Source: Parascedosporium putredinis (taxonomy: Eukaryota; Ascomycota; Sordariomycetes; Microascales; Microascaceae). Taken from it: a stretch of DNA of 64,000 bases. Under the pieces are notes generated by a model. The model was given only the letters and a program-made list of their open reading frames with translations, was not told the DNA's origin and made no database searches. The DNA is taken from contig CASHTG010000002.1 of assembly GCA_949357655.1 (NCBI GenBank), positions 806,001 through 870,000 on the forward strand, read 5' to 3'. This document shows, in pieces, positions 1 through 11,112 of the stretch (positions are counted from its first letter, which is position 1; the number at the start of each line of letters is the position of its first letter). The position numbers and the translations under genes were made by a program.

Positions 1-219
1 GTGATGCGTCTTCTTGAGGGCCCAGAGTGCGGCCAACCCGGCGCAGCCACTGCCGACAATGGCAATTTTCTTACTGTAGAGATGGTGAGTATTAGACAGG
101 CGAGACAGGAGGGTCACATTCGCAAGCCGGGCGTTTTGAGAAGGGAGGGAGGGGAGGAATGGTGGGGTCAATGGCTCTCAATCAACGTACGGCTGCGACC
201 TAGGCGACACGGGAGGCAT
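1..219 (-). CDS. FAD/NAD(P)-binding oxidoreductase, N-terminal fragment
   Basis: Only the first 34 residues lie in the window; the gene runs off the left edge. Exon 1 is 219..191 (starting MPPVSPRSQ), the intron is 190..74 (GTACGT donor, CTACAG acceptor), and exon 2 is 73..1. The joined protein reads into KKIAIVGSGCAGLAALWAL, a classic Rossmann dinucleotide-binding fingerprint (beta strand, GxGxxG, helix) placed right at the N-terminus. That is typical of flavin amine oxidases and related FAD-dependent oxidoreductases. Exon 2 is open to the window edge in the right phase. The exact enzyme cannot be told from this fragment. An NAD-dependent Rossmann enzyme is possible, but the early position and the GSGCAGL spacing favour FAD. 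Confidence 0.75.
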
Positions 220-1149
220 TGAGGGTGTAAGACGCCGGAAAACCTGTGTGATATGATGTTGATGTATGGGGGAGTCTTAGCACGGAGGAAATGTTGGAGA
301 ATATAGGTGAGAAAAAAAGAAAGAGAGCGGCCCCCGTCCGGGTTTGGTGTAATGTTGGTTGCGTTTTGGAACGCTGGCGAACGGCCGGCCCGTGTCTGTT
401 GTGGTGTTGAAACCGGGATGTTGGTGAAGCGGCTCATGTGATCTCCTAGGCAGCTCGGACCCCTGGGACGCACCTGAGCACCCCTACAATTGTTCAAATG
501 TTCACCAAGAGCATTGGGAGCTTAAAAGGCCATCCAGCCAGGCTAATAATTGCCGCGTCGTTGAGGAGGCCGTTAAAACGGGTCAGAGAGATCCCTGGTT
601 GGCTGCCCTCTTCACATTGGTCCCCGATGATCGAGGCATCATATCGAACTCGAGGTTTGATTGTTCAATGGTCGGGCTGGGACGTTGGGAAACCAGCATT
701 GAGGTGGCATTCAACCCGCAGCACTTGATCCATTCAATCCACTGGATTTTGGTTATTGATGGCTCAATGCAGGCGGGAGCATTCTCGACGCTGTAATTCG
801 CAGGCTCAGGGCCTTGGACCCACAGTAGCAGTTGGGGTACCCCACTTGCCCACCACCAATTCCAGGTGGCTCACTCGTTCTTGCCCTGACAGTCCGCTAA
901 AAAAGCCATGGCAGTGGTGCAGGCCAGGACCATCATTGAGGGGCAAAAAGGCAAGTTCCGTCCTTGTACTATTATTAGTCATTCCCCCAAAGGGGAAAAA
1001 AATCATTGGGAGAAGAACGTCGCGCCAAACGGAGCTCGGAAGGTCTCCGGTGAAACCGTACGATGCGAATTCGACCTCAAAATTCACCCCCAAAGTGACC
1101 GATATCTTCCTTCTCGAACGGAAATTTGTTTTTGGGAAGGCCATGAACC
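220..1149. other. Intergenic region between two divergent genes
   Basis: About 930 bases separate the start of the FAD oxidoreductase (-) from the start of COX11 (+), so both promoters must lie here. Open frames in this stretch are short, overlap on both strands and resemble no family. I see no tRNA or repeat. Confidence 0.5.
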
Positions 1150-2187
1150 ATGAATAGCTTCCGGAGCCTCTCCTGGCGGCTGCAACAGTCCCAACAGGCT
1201 CTCGCTTGCTTCGCCCGCCAGAATGCCCGTCAACAATCTCGACAATGGGCCCAGTCGAGCTTCCGCCGCTGCGCTTCCAATTCCACCAAAAAGACGACCG
1301 CGGACCACACCTTTGACTCGGTGCGCGACCACTACAAGAGGAAGAACCGATCGACTGCGTAAGTCGTCAGGGCTTGGCGCCTTTACTCCGGCGCAGGTCT
1401 TGCGTGGGTTGTGGCTGACCGAAGGTGGAAATATAGATATTACACGCTGAGCGTCATTCTCGGGACGGTCGCGCTATCCTATGGCTCAGTACCCCTGTAT
1501 AAGATGGTAGATCTCCCTGCTTCTTTTCCCTTATTGTCGCATTCTATTATCAAACACCCCCGCTCTTCTCGTATCCCACGAAAGTATCGCCGGTTGCGCC
1601 CGAGTACTGACATCCCCCTCTCACCTTAGATCTGCCAAACTACCGGCTGGGGTGGCCAGCCTGTCCGCGCCCACTCTGGTCCCGAGGATGCCGAGAACCT
1701 GGCGAAGCGTCTACAGCCCGTTACCGATGCCCCTCGAATCCGAGTAACGTTCAACTCGTCGGTATCAGATGTGCTTCCCTGGAAGTTTACCCCCAACAAA
1801 AGGAGGTTCGCGTGCTTCCCGGAGAGACGGCGCTGGCGTTTTACACCGCGACAAACACGAGCGATCAGGACATCATTGGCGTGGCCACTTACAGCGTGAC
1901 ACCTGCGCAAGTGGCCCCGTACTTTAGCAAGATTCAGTGCTTCTGTTTCGAGGAACAGAGGTTAAACGCGGGGAGACGGTGGACATGCCCGTGTTTTTCT
2001 ACCTCGACCCGGACCTGTTAAATGACTTCAACATGAGAGGCGTCAAGACTGTCACGCTGAACTACACTTTCTTCAGTAAGTCTCACTTGTACCCCTACTA
2101 CCTAAAAGTTGCAAAGCTAATTGTCTGTCTGCCACAGAGGCGCGGTATGATAACAACGGCAAATTCATGGCGCCTGCTTCCAAGTAG
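1150..2187 (+). CDS. COX11: Cytochrome c oxidase assembly protein Cox11 (CtaG)
   Basis: Cox11 is the inner-membrane copper chaperone that delivers copper to the CuB site of Cox1. Exons are 1150..1358, 1437..1506, 1630..2075 and 2138..2187, with all introns GT..AG. The protein of 258 residues starts with an Arg/Gln-rich mitochondrial presequence. A single membrane segment follows (YTLSVILGTVALSYGSVPLYKM), then ICQTTGWGGQP and the intermembrane-space beta domain with the copper-binding KIQCFCFEEQ motif. It ends KARYDNNGKFMAPASK. Two single bases appear to be missing: in the C run near 1792 (before the REVRVLPGETA segment) and in the G run near 1971 (before ETVDMPVFF). With both allowed for, the length is divisible by three and the frame is continuous. 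Confidence 0.95.
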
Positions 2188-2778
2188 AACGACCGCCCCC
2201 TTCGCGGTTGGTTTTGTATGGGTTCTGTATATATGCTTGTATGATAGCCGGAGAAGTACTCCCCCTTATATACTAGAAAGATGATTTATAGACTCCGTTT
2301 GGACTTGACAAAATGTATAGCTCACTTCTTCAGGCCCACGCTTATCCAAAGACTTTGTCGGCTTTGCCATTTTACCTGCACAGATGGAAACTTCTTTCCC
2401 CAATATACGCTCTAATGCAGGAGTGATATTTCTTTATTTTGTTTAGCGATGCTCCTTACCTAGGCCTCTTCAACACGACTACCCAGCTCATCGCCGATCA
2501 TCGTCCACAGGTATATTTATTTATGCGGCCAATAACTTGTATCGGGGCATTGACTTTCGGCCCCACCCTCACAGCCGATTAGATAATAATGGCGGCTGCG
2601 CAAGACCAACCATGGCATTGAGGGATGGGAAGAAAAAAAGGAGTCACGTGTTCAGGGCCGCCCACCGCCCGTGTCAAACTATTCTATTTCCCACACAAGA
2701 AAGCAACGAAATTTCCGTCTCGTTTTCTCAACCATCCGAGTCTACTAACCACCACCACTCCAGATCACCAGCCGACAA
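2188..2778. other. Intergenic region and L26 promoter
   Basis: About 590 bases between COX11 and the L26 start. The final 150 bases contain a CACGTG at about 2645 and a C/A-rich leader (CACCACCACTCC), consistent with a strong ribosomal-protein promoter. No gene is supported. Confidence 0.5.
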
Positions 2779-3339
2779 AATGAAGACTGGTAAGGCATCC
2801 CTACAAGATATTCACAAAGGCTGTCCTTTGAAATACACCTTTCCCGAGAAATGATTACTGACATTTTAAATTTTCCAATGCTATAGCTTCGTACAACTCC
2901 AGGCGCAAGTCGCGCAAGGCTCACTTCGATGCCCCCTCCAGCATTCGCCGCACCATCATGAGCGCCCTCTCTCCAAGGAGCTCCGTGAGAAGCACAACGT
3001 ACGTTGGTCCCAAAACTACAAAAAGAAAACTTGTTAGGGAGTGCAAATGAACTAACGGTCAACATGCAGGTCCGCTCCATCCCCGTCAGGAAGGACGACG
3101 AGGTCACCATCATCCGTGGCTCCTTCAAGGGCCGCGAGGGCAAGGTCACCTCCGTCTACCGTCTCAAGTACGTTATCCACATCGACCGCGTCACCCGTGA
3201 CAAGGCCAGCGGCCAGAGCGTTCCCGTCGGCATCCACCCCAGCAACGTCGTCATCAACAAGCTCAAGCTCGACAAGGACCGTGAGGAGATCCTTGAGCGC
3301 ATCAAGCGCGGTCGCGAGACCTCCACCAAGGAAGAGTAA
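2779..3339 (+). CDS. RPL26: 60S ribosomal protein L26 (uL24)
   Basis: L26 is a large-subunit protein near the polypeptide exit tunnel. Exons are 2779..2788, 2887..2998 and 3070..3339, giving 130 residues. The first exon codes only MKT plus one base, a tiny start exon of the kind common in fungal ribosomal protein genes. Family landmarks are SRRKSRKAHF, APSSIRRTIMSA, VRSIPVRKDDEVTIIRG (KOW-type core), KGREGKVTSVYRLKYVIHID and a lysine-rich C-terminus. One C appears to be missing in the CCC at about 2966: the read frame gives SALSPRSSVRS, whereas SAPLSKELREKHN is expected. A ribosomal protein gene is very unlikely to be truly broken, so this is strong evidence that the base is a sequencing omission. 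Confidence 0.95.
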
Positions 3340-4730
3340 ATTATTTACCCAACCTTGGTAACGACAACGAAAACAAAAAGAACCCTGGACCATTGAAAAT
3401 TGTGGCATCTCGACACTTGATTTCTGATTCATATCATGAGCCCTTCCTTGACAACGAAGCAATGACTTGACAAAAGGAGGGCAGGGGGCGAAGGGGACAT
3501 GTTATACCAACAGCAGCGGCAACGGATTTGGCAAAGTGGACAAAAAGGTGGAAAAAAGGGACGAGGTGTCGTCGGGAGTTTTCTTCTTGTGTGCTTTTGC
3601 TTCGCTCCCGACGATGCCTCTTGGCGTTCAAGCGTTTCGACACCGGCATGACATGGCATCAGCATATAGGTCTCGGCCTTCGAGGAAGGAGGGGCGTTTC
3701 TCGATTTACCCCTGCAACGCTCTCAACCACCTCGGGCCGAGCTAGATTTCAGAGAATTGAGAAAGAGATGAACAATTCTCAATGGCCGTTTCACATCGCC
3801 TCGTCTTTGTGAAATGCTCCATGGGAGGTACTCCCGAAGTCAACTCTCTGAATCCAGCCCTCGTAGACTGGCAGCCCGCCCAAGCCAGGAGTACCTCTTC
3901 CCCTACCCGTTTTGAAATACTAACCCTCCCCCAAGATTTAGGCAAACGAATCGGTGCGGTCTTAAAAATTGAGACTTTAAATGGCACGATTCACCACAGG
4001 TAAGCTTATATATATATATATGAACTTGCGAATCAATGAGCGCAGAGGCTCTCGTGGAACCAAGAAAAAGGAACCCAGGCCTCTCGCTCGTGATTCTCCC
4101 CGCCAGGATATCTCCTCGTCATCCACCAAGTCAATGGATCCCGAGGTATACGACTGGCGAAAAGTAAAAACGCGTTTCAGGCTATCGGGCGTTACCACAC
4201 TCGATAGGCTGTTGCGCCGTTCTTGTCCGAAGACTTTCGCCGAGATGTTTTCATGTGTCGATGAGGCTGGAAATTTTGATGATGAGGAACAATTCCTTTG
4301 CTATACCAATTTTTTTTGTTCTCGTAGGCTTGAGGAGTGAGCAGCTCCCTCCACTATACAAGTAGTCACTGAATACAACTCATTGCTCTTGGTTACTCCA
4401 CCTTATTACTTGAAGATCAACGGTATCCGATTCTCTCAGCACCAACGTGAACCATAATGGCGAAAGAGCAAAACTTTTTATAATTCCTCTGATGCGTTCC
4501 GAACGGCGAACGAGGTATAATACGAAGAATCCAACCCCCAAAAGAAGAAGAAACACAAAAGTCGCATCTCACGCATCACTCCTTCTGATCAAAGAAAGAT
4601 AAGGGAAAGCCGCTTGTGAAAAAAGTGAACAAGATGATGAAATATACCATAAGAAGACCCATACAATTCTCTCCAAACAAAAGAAAAAAAGATCACCCGT
4701 TCCATGAAGCGCAAGGACAAATGCCGCCCC
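3340..4730. other. Intergenic region (convergent 3' ends)
   Basis: About 1.4 kb between the 3' ends of L26 (+) and RRP12 (-). It includes a short TA dinucleotide run at about 4009-4021. Open frames up to 119 codons exist on both strands but show no recognisable domain or consistent codon bias. Much of the region is probably 3' UTR. Confidence 0.5.
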
Positions 4731-7700
4731 TCACCTCCTGCCCCTCGGCTTCCCCACGCCGCCCCCGTTTCCACCCTCACTTCTCCGCCTCTCGCCGCCC
4801 AACGGTCTCCTACCACCGATCCCTCCCCTACCACTCCTCTCACCACCCCCAAAGCCTCCACGTCCACCGCGTCCTCCACGTCCACCGCCGCCACGACCAC
4901 CTCCACCTCCACCGCGGCCAAAGCCACCTCCACCACCTCCACCGCGGCCAAAACCACCTCCACCACGACCGAAGCCGCCTCGACCACCACCACCTCCTCC
5001 GCGACCGCCGCCAAACGACCTGTCGCCCCTCCCGTGGCTACCGCGAGGCGACTTGCTCGAGAGCCTCTCGCGGACAGCCATGACATCCTCGGCGTCCATC
5101 TCCTCGTCATCGTCGCCGCCGCCGCCGCGCTTGTTGGAGAACTTGAGCTTGCCTCCGCGGATGCGCCTGCCGGCATCCTTGCCGCGGAGAGCCGCGACGT
5201 ACGCGCCGACGCCGGACTGCCCGCCCGCCGAGGGGTCCTCGCCGTCGACGTCCATGGCGTCTCCCTCGTTCTCGTCCTGTCCGAGGATGAGCTTGCCATC
5301 GAGGTCGACGCGCGCCCTGGACTTGACGGGCTGGCGCGTGCGCGAGGGCTTCGTCGTAGAGATGTTGGCGAGCGCGCGCTTGTCGAGGAGATCGAGGGGC
5401 TCGTCCTCGTCCTCGATGATGTACGCGCGGCCGCCCTTTTCTCTCTTGCCCCTGCCGCGGCCTCCGCGGCCCTCGTCGCCGTCGCCGCCTCCCTCCTCGC
5501 CTTCCGACTCGGAGCTGTAGAGCGCTTCGTCGTACTCGTTGTCAAACTTGCGCTGCGGCTTGCCACCCTCCTCTTCCTCCTCGCTCTCGTCCTCGCCCTG
5601 CCCGCCTTCGCGCGCGCTATCCTTCTTGCGCTTGTTGCGCTCCTTGGTCTTGCGGATGTTGACGACCAGCTTCCTGTCCGACTCGGGGCAGTTGTCGTGC
5701 ACCGTATCGTAGCCGAAGCGGCGGATCATGCGCTCGAGAATGTGCTTGACCTTGGCCTTGAAGTGGCCCTTGTGCTCGTGGCTCCAGATGATGAGGTTGG
5801 GGACGAGCGTGCCCATGCGTGCCTGCATGAGTTCCATGGGTAGGCGGAGCACGCAAATCTTGATGAAGCCAAGAACGCTCTTGACAATTTCGCGATTGTT
5901 CGAGGTCAAGAAGAGGTCCATTGTCTCGACGAGGTCCGTGAGCGTGTGAGTGCTCAGCTGCTCGTGGAACTCGTACAGGATACGGCTGAGCGCGGTGATG
6001 GACGCGGAAATCATGTGCGGCGTGCTGCCGGCGAGACCGGCGCTAACCATGGTGAAGTATTCCTCGATGCTAGCCGTCACGGGAGGTGCGTCGTCGGGCA
6101 TGTGTGAGACCTTGCTGTTGTCGACGGTCGCACCCTTGCACGCCTCGAGCTGGTTGCCCATCTGCACAAGAAGGCTGTACGCGGTTTCGCGAGCGCGCTC
6201 GTTGTTTTCCTTGCAGCAGATGACGACCTCGCTCAGCACCTGGGGGATGAAATGGAGGGAAGTAGTAGGGATGAAGGGGATGAGGGCGGCGATGGCAGCG
6301 AGCCTTTCCCGCCTCGCGGGGGCAGAGACCTTTTCCGCGTTGGCGATGAGGAGCGCCTGCAACTCAGCGTTGCGGTCCTGGAGGGCAGCCCTACCCGTCT
6401 CCGATTCGCTGAGACGCGGGATGAGCTTGTACGCCTTCTTCTGCAACTGAGGCTCCGCCTCCCGTGCGATGACGACGGCGGCAATCTCGAAGAGGGCTCC
6501 GTAGCTTTCCCGGGGCAGGTAAGGGGACATGGTGATGATGAGATCCATAAGGGTGTTGCTCGTCGAGGGCATCTTGTCTTCCCTCTGCGCCTGGCCCTTC
6601 TTCTCCTTGGGAGGCTCTTGCTGGAGCTCAGCAGCCAAGAGCTTGGAAACGCGATCAAAGGTCTCGGTGACCTCGCCGCCAGGGGTGATGCTGAGGAAAG
6701 CGTTGATGGTTTGGAGGATGGGGCCTCGGGACTGGGGAAGAGTTTGTGTGTAGACGTTGAACAAGACCGCCAGCATGTTGGCCGCAAAGGTACCCAAATG
6801 GTCAAGGTTGGCATTGGCCTGGGCCCTGGTCACACGGCTCTGGAGGATCATGTCCTCCTCTTCTCCCTCCTCAATGGTGACAATAGCCTGGTTAGACTCT
6901 ACAAGCATCCTCAAGCCCCTGCACACATCCAGCCTGAGCTCAGTCTGCTGATATAGAATGTTGGCCAGGATCTCAGCGAAGCCTTGGTCAAAGGCCTCGA
7001 TCAAGTCGAGGGGCAGGTCGCAGTAACCGGGAAGGGCCGACCAGACCTGGTTGACCAAGGTCTCGAAGATCTTGGTCTCCATGGTCTTCTCAGCTTGACC
7101 GTGATCCAAGACCCTCTGGAACATGGCCTGGCTGAGCGGCACCATCTCAGACTTGAAGTGGGCGAGGTTCGTATTGCTCACGTAGTCGCGGAGGATGGGC
7201 ATCATCCAAGCGCGACCGGGCTGGCCCTTGACAGGCTTGGTGAGGTTAAGGGGCAGGACGGAGAGGACGGCTTCGGGGCCCATGGAGCGGACAGCCTTGC
7301 CGAGGACCTCGTCGGCCTGCTTTTTCTTGTGGAACGAGTCGTTGCCGCGGATTTCGCCGAGGAGCTTCGTGATGTTGAGCATGATGGGGTAGGCGCCCCA
7401 CCGCAGCGAATCGTACATGGCGCCGAGCACGGTAAACGTCTCCAACCAAGCGGCCTGATACTGGACGCTAAGGAGTGCCTCGGCCTGCTTGGCCACCTTT
7501 TCGAGAATTTTTGGTCGTAGATGGAGGGCTCGAGAATCACCTGCCTCGGCACGCAGGTAGCCATGAACGACACGAGACATTCGGAGGCGGAGATGCGGAT
7601 GTTTTGAGAGGAGGATTCGAGGAATTTGGCAACGGCCGCGAAGAGCTCGGGCAGCTTCTGGAAAGTCTCATCGGGTTCCACCTGGGCGGAGACATCGTAA

Positions 7701-8750
7701 CCGCGGGAGAGGATGGCCAACCACGGGGTACGAGCTGGGTGTCATTGGGCGCCGGCTGCAGCTCGGAGATGATTTCCATGAGACGGGGCAGTTTGGACGA
7801 GGACACCTCGTCAGCCATGCCAGAGAAGATCATCTCAAAGATGTCAAAGGTCGCCATGGTCATGTGCTCGTTGCCCGACTTGGCGATGCGGAGCAATAGT
7901 TCGCAAAGCGGCTCAATCTGCTTGCTCGGCCACCCGCCGCTGGAGCTGGCAATGGCCTTGATGAGCTGGAGGGCGTGCACGAGCGCGGGATCCTGGTCGG
8001 TCGAGTTCTTGTGCTTCCTCGCCTTGGCGGCGGCCTCGGCCAAGCTCTCGAGGTGCTTCATGGCGCTGTGGGCGCACATATCGGAGGCCGGGTGGTCGAG
8101 GGAGGGGCTCGGGGGCGGGGTCTTGAGGACGTGCTTCAGGGCGTCCAACGCCCGCTTGCGGACCTTGGGCTTGGGGTTGAGAGACAGGCTCAGGAGGTCA
8201 AAGACGGCCATGCGCGGCCCGACCTGGGAGACGGAGAGCTCCCAGGCGGCCGAGTCCTGGGCGAGGAGGAGGGACTCGAGGCAGCCGATGGAGGAGCGGA
8301 GGAGAATGGCCTCGGCATCTTTGCGTTGGAGGAGGGGGCGAGGATTGTGAGGATCTGGGTGAACTTGGCTCGGAGAAGGGGCTGGGGGCGTGGGGTGTGA
8401 CGACGTCGAGGAGGTAGACGACGGAGGTGAGGATCTCGGTGTTATTGGCATTATTGGGCTGGTTGAGGAGGGCGAGGAGGGCGGCAAAGTAGCTCGTCGC
8501 AGTCTGGGAGGTTTTTTGTTCTTTGAGGGTGGCCTCGACAGCTTCGAGGATCAAGGAGTTCTAGAAAAAAAAAAAAAAAGGTCCAAAAGTTAGCATGAAA
8601 AAGGACGATATCCAGGCTACCCAAAGCGCCGATTCCTCGCAAGACAAGAGAAAAATGGACGGGCGAACTGCTTTTTTATTACCTTTGCTGGCTTTGAAGA
8701 CCAGGCGACTTGATCTTGTCAAGCTTCTCTTGTAACGTCAAGGAAGCCAT
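4731..8750 (-). CDS. RRP12: Ribosomal RNA-processing protein 12 (NUC173/HEAT repeats)
   Basis: RRP12 is a karyopherin-like HEAT-repeat protein needed for export and late maturation of pre-40S and pre-60S particles. Exon 1 is 8750..8683 (MASLTLQEKLDKIKSPGLQSQQ) and exon 2 is 8560..4731, giving about 1300 residues. Landmarks are the N-terminal EEKLDKIKSP box, helical HEAT repeats throughout, the NUC173 region (ALLSVQYQAAW..VLGAMYDSLRW), then HEHKGHFKAKVKHILERMIRRFGYD. An acidic/basic tail follows and ends in a long RGG/GRGG-rich segment (about 4750-5050) suited to RNA binding. Single bases appear missing near 7510 (T run), 7726, 8336 and 8380 (G runs). The exon 1-exon 2 junction is also short by one base. 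With these the length is divisible by three. Confidence 0.92.
4750..5050 (-). repeat. RGG/GRGG-coding low-complexity tract in RRP12
   Basis: The last 100 or so codons of RRP12 are almost only Gly, Arg and Phe (GGGRGGFGRGGGGFGRGGG type), coded by imperfect GGN/CGN repeats. The strand read as + shows CCACCTCCACC repeats. These produce long false open frames on both strands. Confidence 0.85.
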
Positions 8751-9640
8751 TGCGAGCGTATGTGTTCGACCTGCGTTGCGCGCTCTTCTGGTCCTGAAAA
8801 GAAATGGCACAAAGAGAGGAAGAAGATTCTTTGGTATCCCAAGCCCAAAAGGCCCCTCTGCAAAGGCGGTGGGCGACAAAATCTTGTGCACCGATTTTTT
8901 TTTTTGGCCCGCCAGCGCCTTCCCACTTTTTTGCCCGTCCAAGCAGAAAAAGATTGGGAAACGAGCGAAATTTCGCACTTGGTCACAGACGTTCAGGGCC
9001 GACAGCCCGCTTGGTATTTCTTATCGCGATAAGAGCGGTGGGGCAGGAGATGGAAGTTTGGAGGGGCATTCTCCACACACATTGTCAAGGGTCAGATACT
9101 ATAAACAGGGCGGGCTGAGACCAAGGTCGAGGCATATCGATCTGTCTCAATTAATTATTCCCGTTCAAGTGCAGGTCTTGTTGAAATGGTATATTAACGA
9201 AGGTTTTAAATCGAAAGCCATCTGGACAACCTCATGCATACTTTGTCGCCTTGCTAGATTCAACCACCCCCAAAAAAAGAAGAGAATAATCCAAACCCAA
9301 TCCAGGGCTCATCCATCAGGTAACCTCCAATCGTGACTTCATAAGTGACTCCGTTCTCTAATATGCAAAGAAAATAAAAATCCTCCTGGAGAAAGAAGAG
9401 ATAAAAACAAAAAAGTAAAGGTACAGGTGAAATGCACTACAGTTGGTTACAGTCAACCTCTTTCCATTTCCTGCTACAGGAATAGAAGCGATGACGAGAA
9501 AAGGACCCCGAAAAGCCCCAAAGTCCGTTCAAGGCACAGGAGAATCAAGTCCTAAAAGAAGAATCGTAGTAGGGAAAATGTAAAAAAAAAAAAAAGGAAA
9601 GAAAAAAAGAATCGAGATGGGAGGTCAAGGAGAACCAAAA
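8751..9640. other. Intergenic region upstream of RRP12
   Basis: About 890 bases holding the RRP12 promoter and the 3' flank of the next gene. It has poly-A stretches near 9570-9610 but no supportable gene, tRNA or repeat. Confidence 0.45.
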
Positions 9641-11112
9641 TCAGGTGATGACCAGATCAGGCGGAATCGGTGTATCCCGCCTCGTGTCCGTCCTCTCCTC
9701 TCCCTCGCTCGTCTCGCTCCGCGCAAGGCTCGCCGCCCTCGTTCTCAAAAACAGAGACTGCTGATTCGTCCGCACCAAGGGCGTCAGATCGTCAATATCC
9801 ATGTCGTGGGGGTCACGGCGCGGCTGCTGCCCGGCGACAAAAGCTGCTCGAGTCCGACATGTCGACGTCGTGCGACTCGGCGCTCGAGTCCTGGCTGCAC
9901 AGGCTCGGCGTCGCGTCGGGCGCGTATCCCGCGGAGGACGGGACGTAAATGGTGGGTAGGAGCTGCTGCAGCTGCAGCTGGAGCGGGGCTTCCTCCGCGA
10001 CGAGCGCGCCCGGGGCCATGGCGGGCGCGGTGATGTCGACGTCATCCTTGGCCTTGGCCGCGGCTTCCGCCGCACGAAGCGCCGCGATGGCGCCGCCCAC
10101 CTCCTCGTCGGGGTCGTCCTCTTGGTTATTAATGGTCCAAGCCCACTGCCGCTTCTTCTCCTTCCTCCGCCGCTTGCGGATCCCGCGGTGGCGGTGAGGG
10201 GGACGAAGTACCGAGGTTGGCCATCTTCCGCCGCATGTCCTCCAGGGGCCCCGGCGTGATGTCACCGGGCGTCCTCTCCTCGCCGCTGTAGCACGCCACG
10301 GTCTCCACGGTGGGCAGGACCTGGGGCAGGGCAGGCGACATGGGGGAGGGCGAAGCGTCCTCGGCCAAGAGGTCGACGTGGGAAAACACGTACTTGCTGT
10401 TGACGATGGTCTGCTCGATGGGGCTGTTGTAGCCCACGCGCTTGGCGGCTTTTCTTGCAGGCGCAGGGATTGCCTCCGCGGCGAAGGCGGGATACGGGCG
10501 CTGGAAGGGGGTAAGGGGAGTTTCGCAGGATGCTGTGGATGCCGCGCGGGTGGATGTAGGGCGGGGTGGTTTTGAAAAAGGGCCGGACCGGGTTTGGCGC
10601 GGGGTGGTGGGGACGGCGACGGCGATGGGGGTGGTGGCTTCGGTGCTGGCGCCGAGTCGCCGGACCATGTCGGACGGCGCAAAGGAGAAGCTGGGGGTGG
10701 TGGACTCCACCGGGCCGGCGGATAAGGGTGGCGTGTTGGTCATGGTGGAGGGGAGGATGAACTCGGGGTTGTTCATGGGTGATTTGGGGTGCGCCGTGAG
10801 GGGCGTCTCCGGGTAGGAGGGTCCATAGGGGATGAAGGGCGTCACGGTCCTCTTTGCATCTTCGGCGCCCTTGAGCCCCGTGGTCTGGATTTGAAGGGGT
10901 TGGCGCGTCTTGATGGCGGTAAGAGGTTCGGCCTGTACGGGGGTGCTCCGGTCTATCACGGTGGCGTAGACGTTGGAGAGGGTGTTGAAGGCGGTGGGGT
11001 CTTTGGGGTCGACCACGACGATTTTCCGCGAGGAGGATATCCTGGAAGGGGGAACCTGGGTCGTGTTGATCTGGAGAATAGGTCTCCTGGGTTTCGAAGG
11101 TTGAGAGGCCAT
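9641..11112 (-). CDS. Unrecognised Pro/Ser/Thr-rich protein with basic motif
   Basis: I do not recognise this 489-residue protein. It starts MASQPSKPRRPILQINT and is rich in Pro, Ser and Thr (disordered), with many SP/TP sites. Its middle carries NSPIEQTIVNSKYVFSHVDL, and after DMRRKMANLGTSSP comes the highly basic stretch GIRKRRRKEKKRQWAW. The basic stretch could be a nuclear localisation or nucleic-acid contact. The rest of the tail is Gln/Ala-rich and acidic (VDMSDSS, DMDIDDLTPL). Two one-base gains interrupt the frame: in the run near 10200 (C5 on the coding strand) and near 9840 (T4). Removing one base at each gives a continuous frame with length divisible by three. The continuity of three frame segments supports a real gene. 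The function is unknown. Confidence 0.7.

Noticed and set aside
1150..2187. COX11 as a pseudogene because of two frame breaks
   Set aside because: Both breaks are single bases in homopolymers and the rest is perfectly conserved. The same pattern hits essential genes throughout the window, so sequencing error is the simpler reading.
3981..4340. 119-codon open frame, possibly with a GTAAGC intron
   Set aside because: It starts with a TA-repeat-coded stretch and resembles nothing. The intron version stops soon after the acceptor.
4704..5843. 379-codon open frame on + opposite RRP12
   Set aside because: It is the mirror of the RRP12 Gly/Arg-rich C-terminus. Its Thr/Ser/Ala/Leu composition comes from GC-rich repeats, and RRP12 on - is certain.
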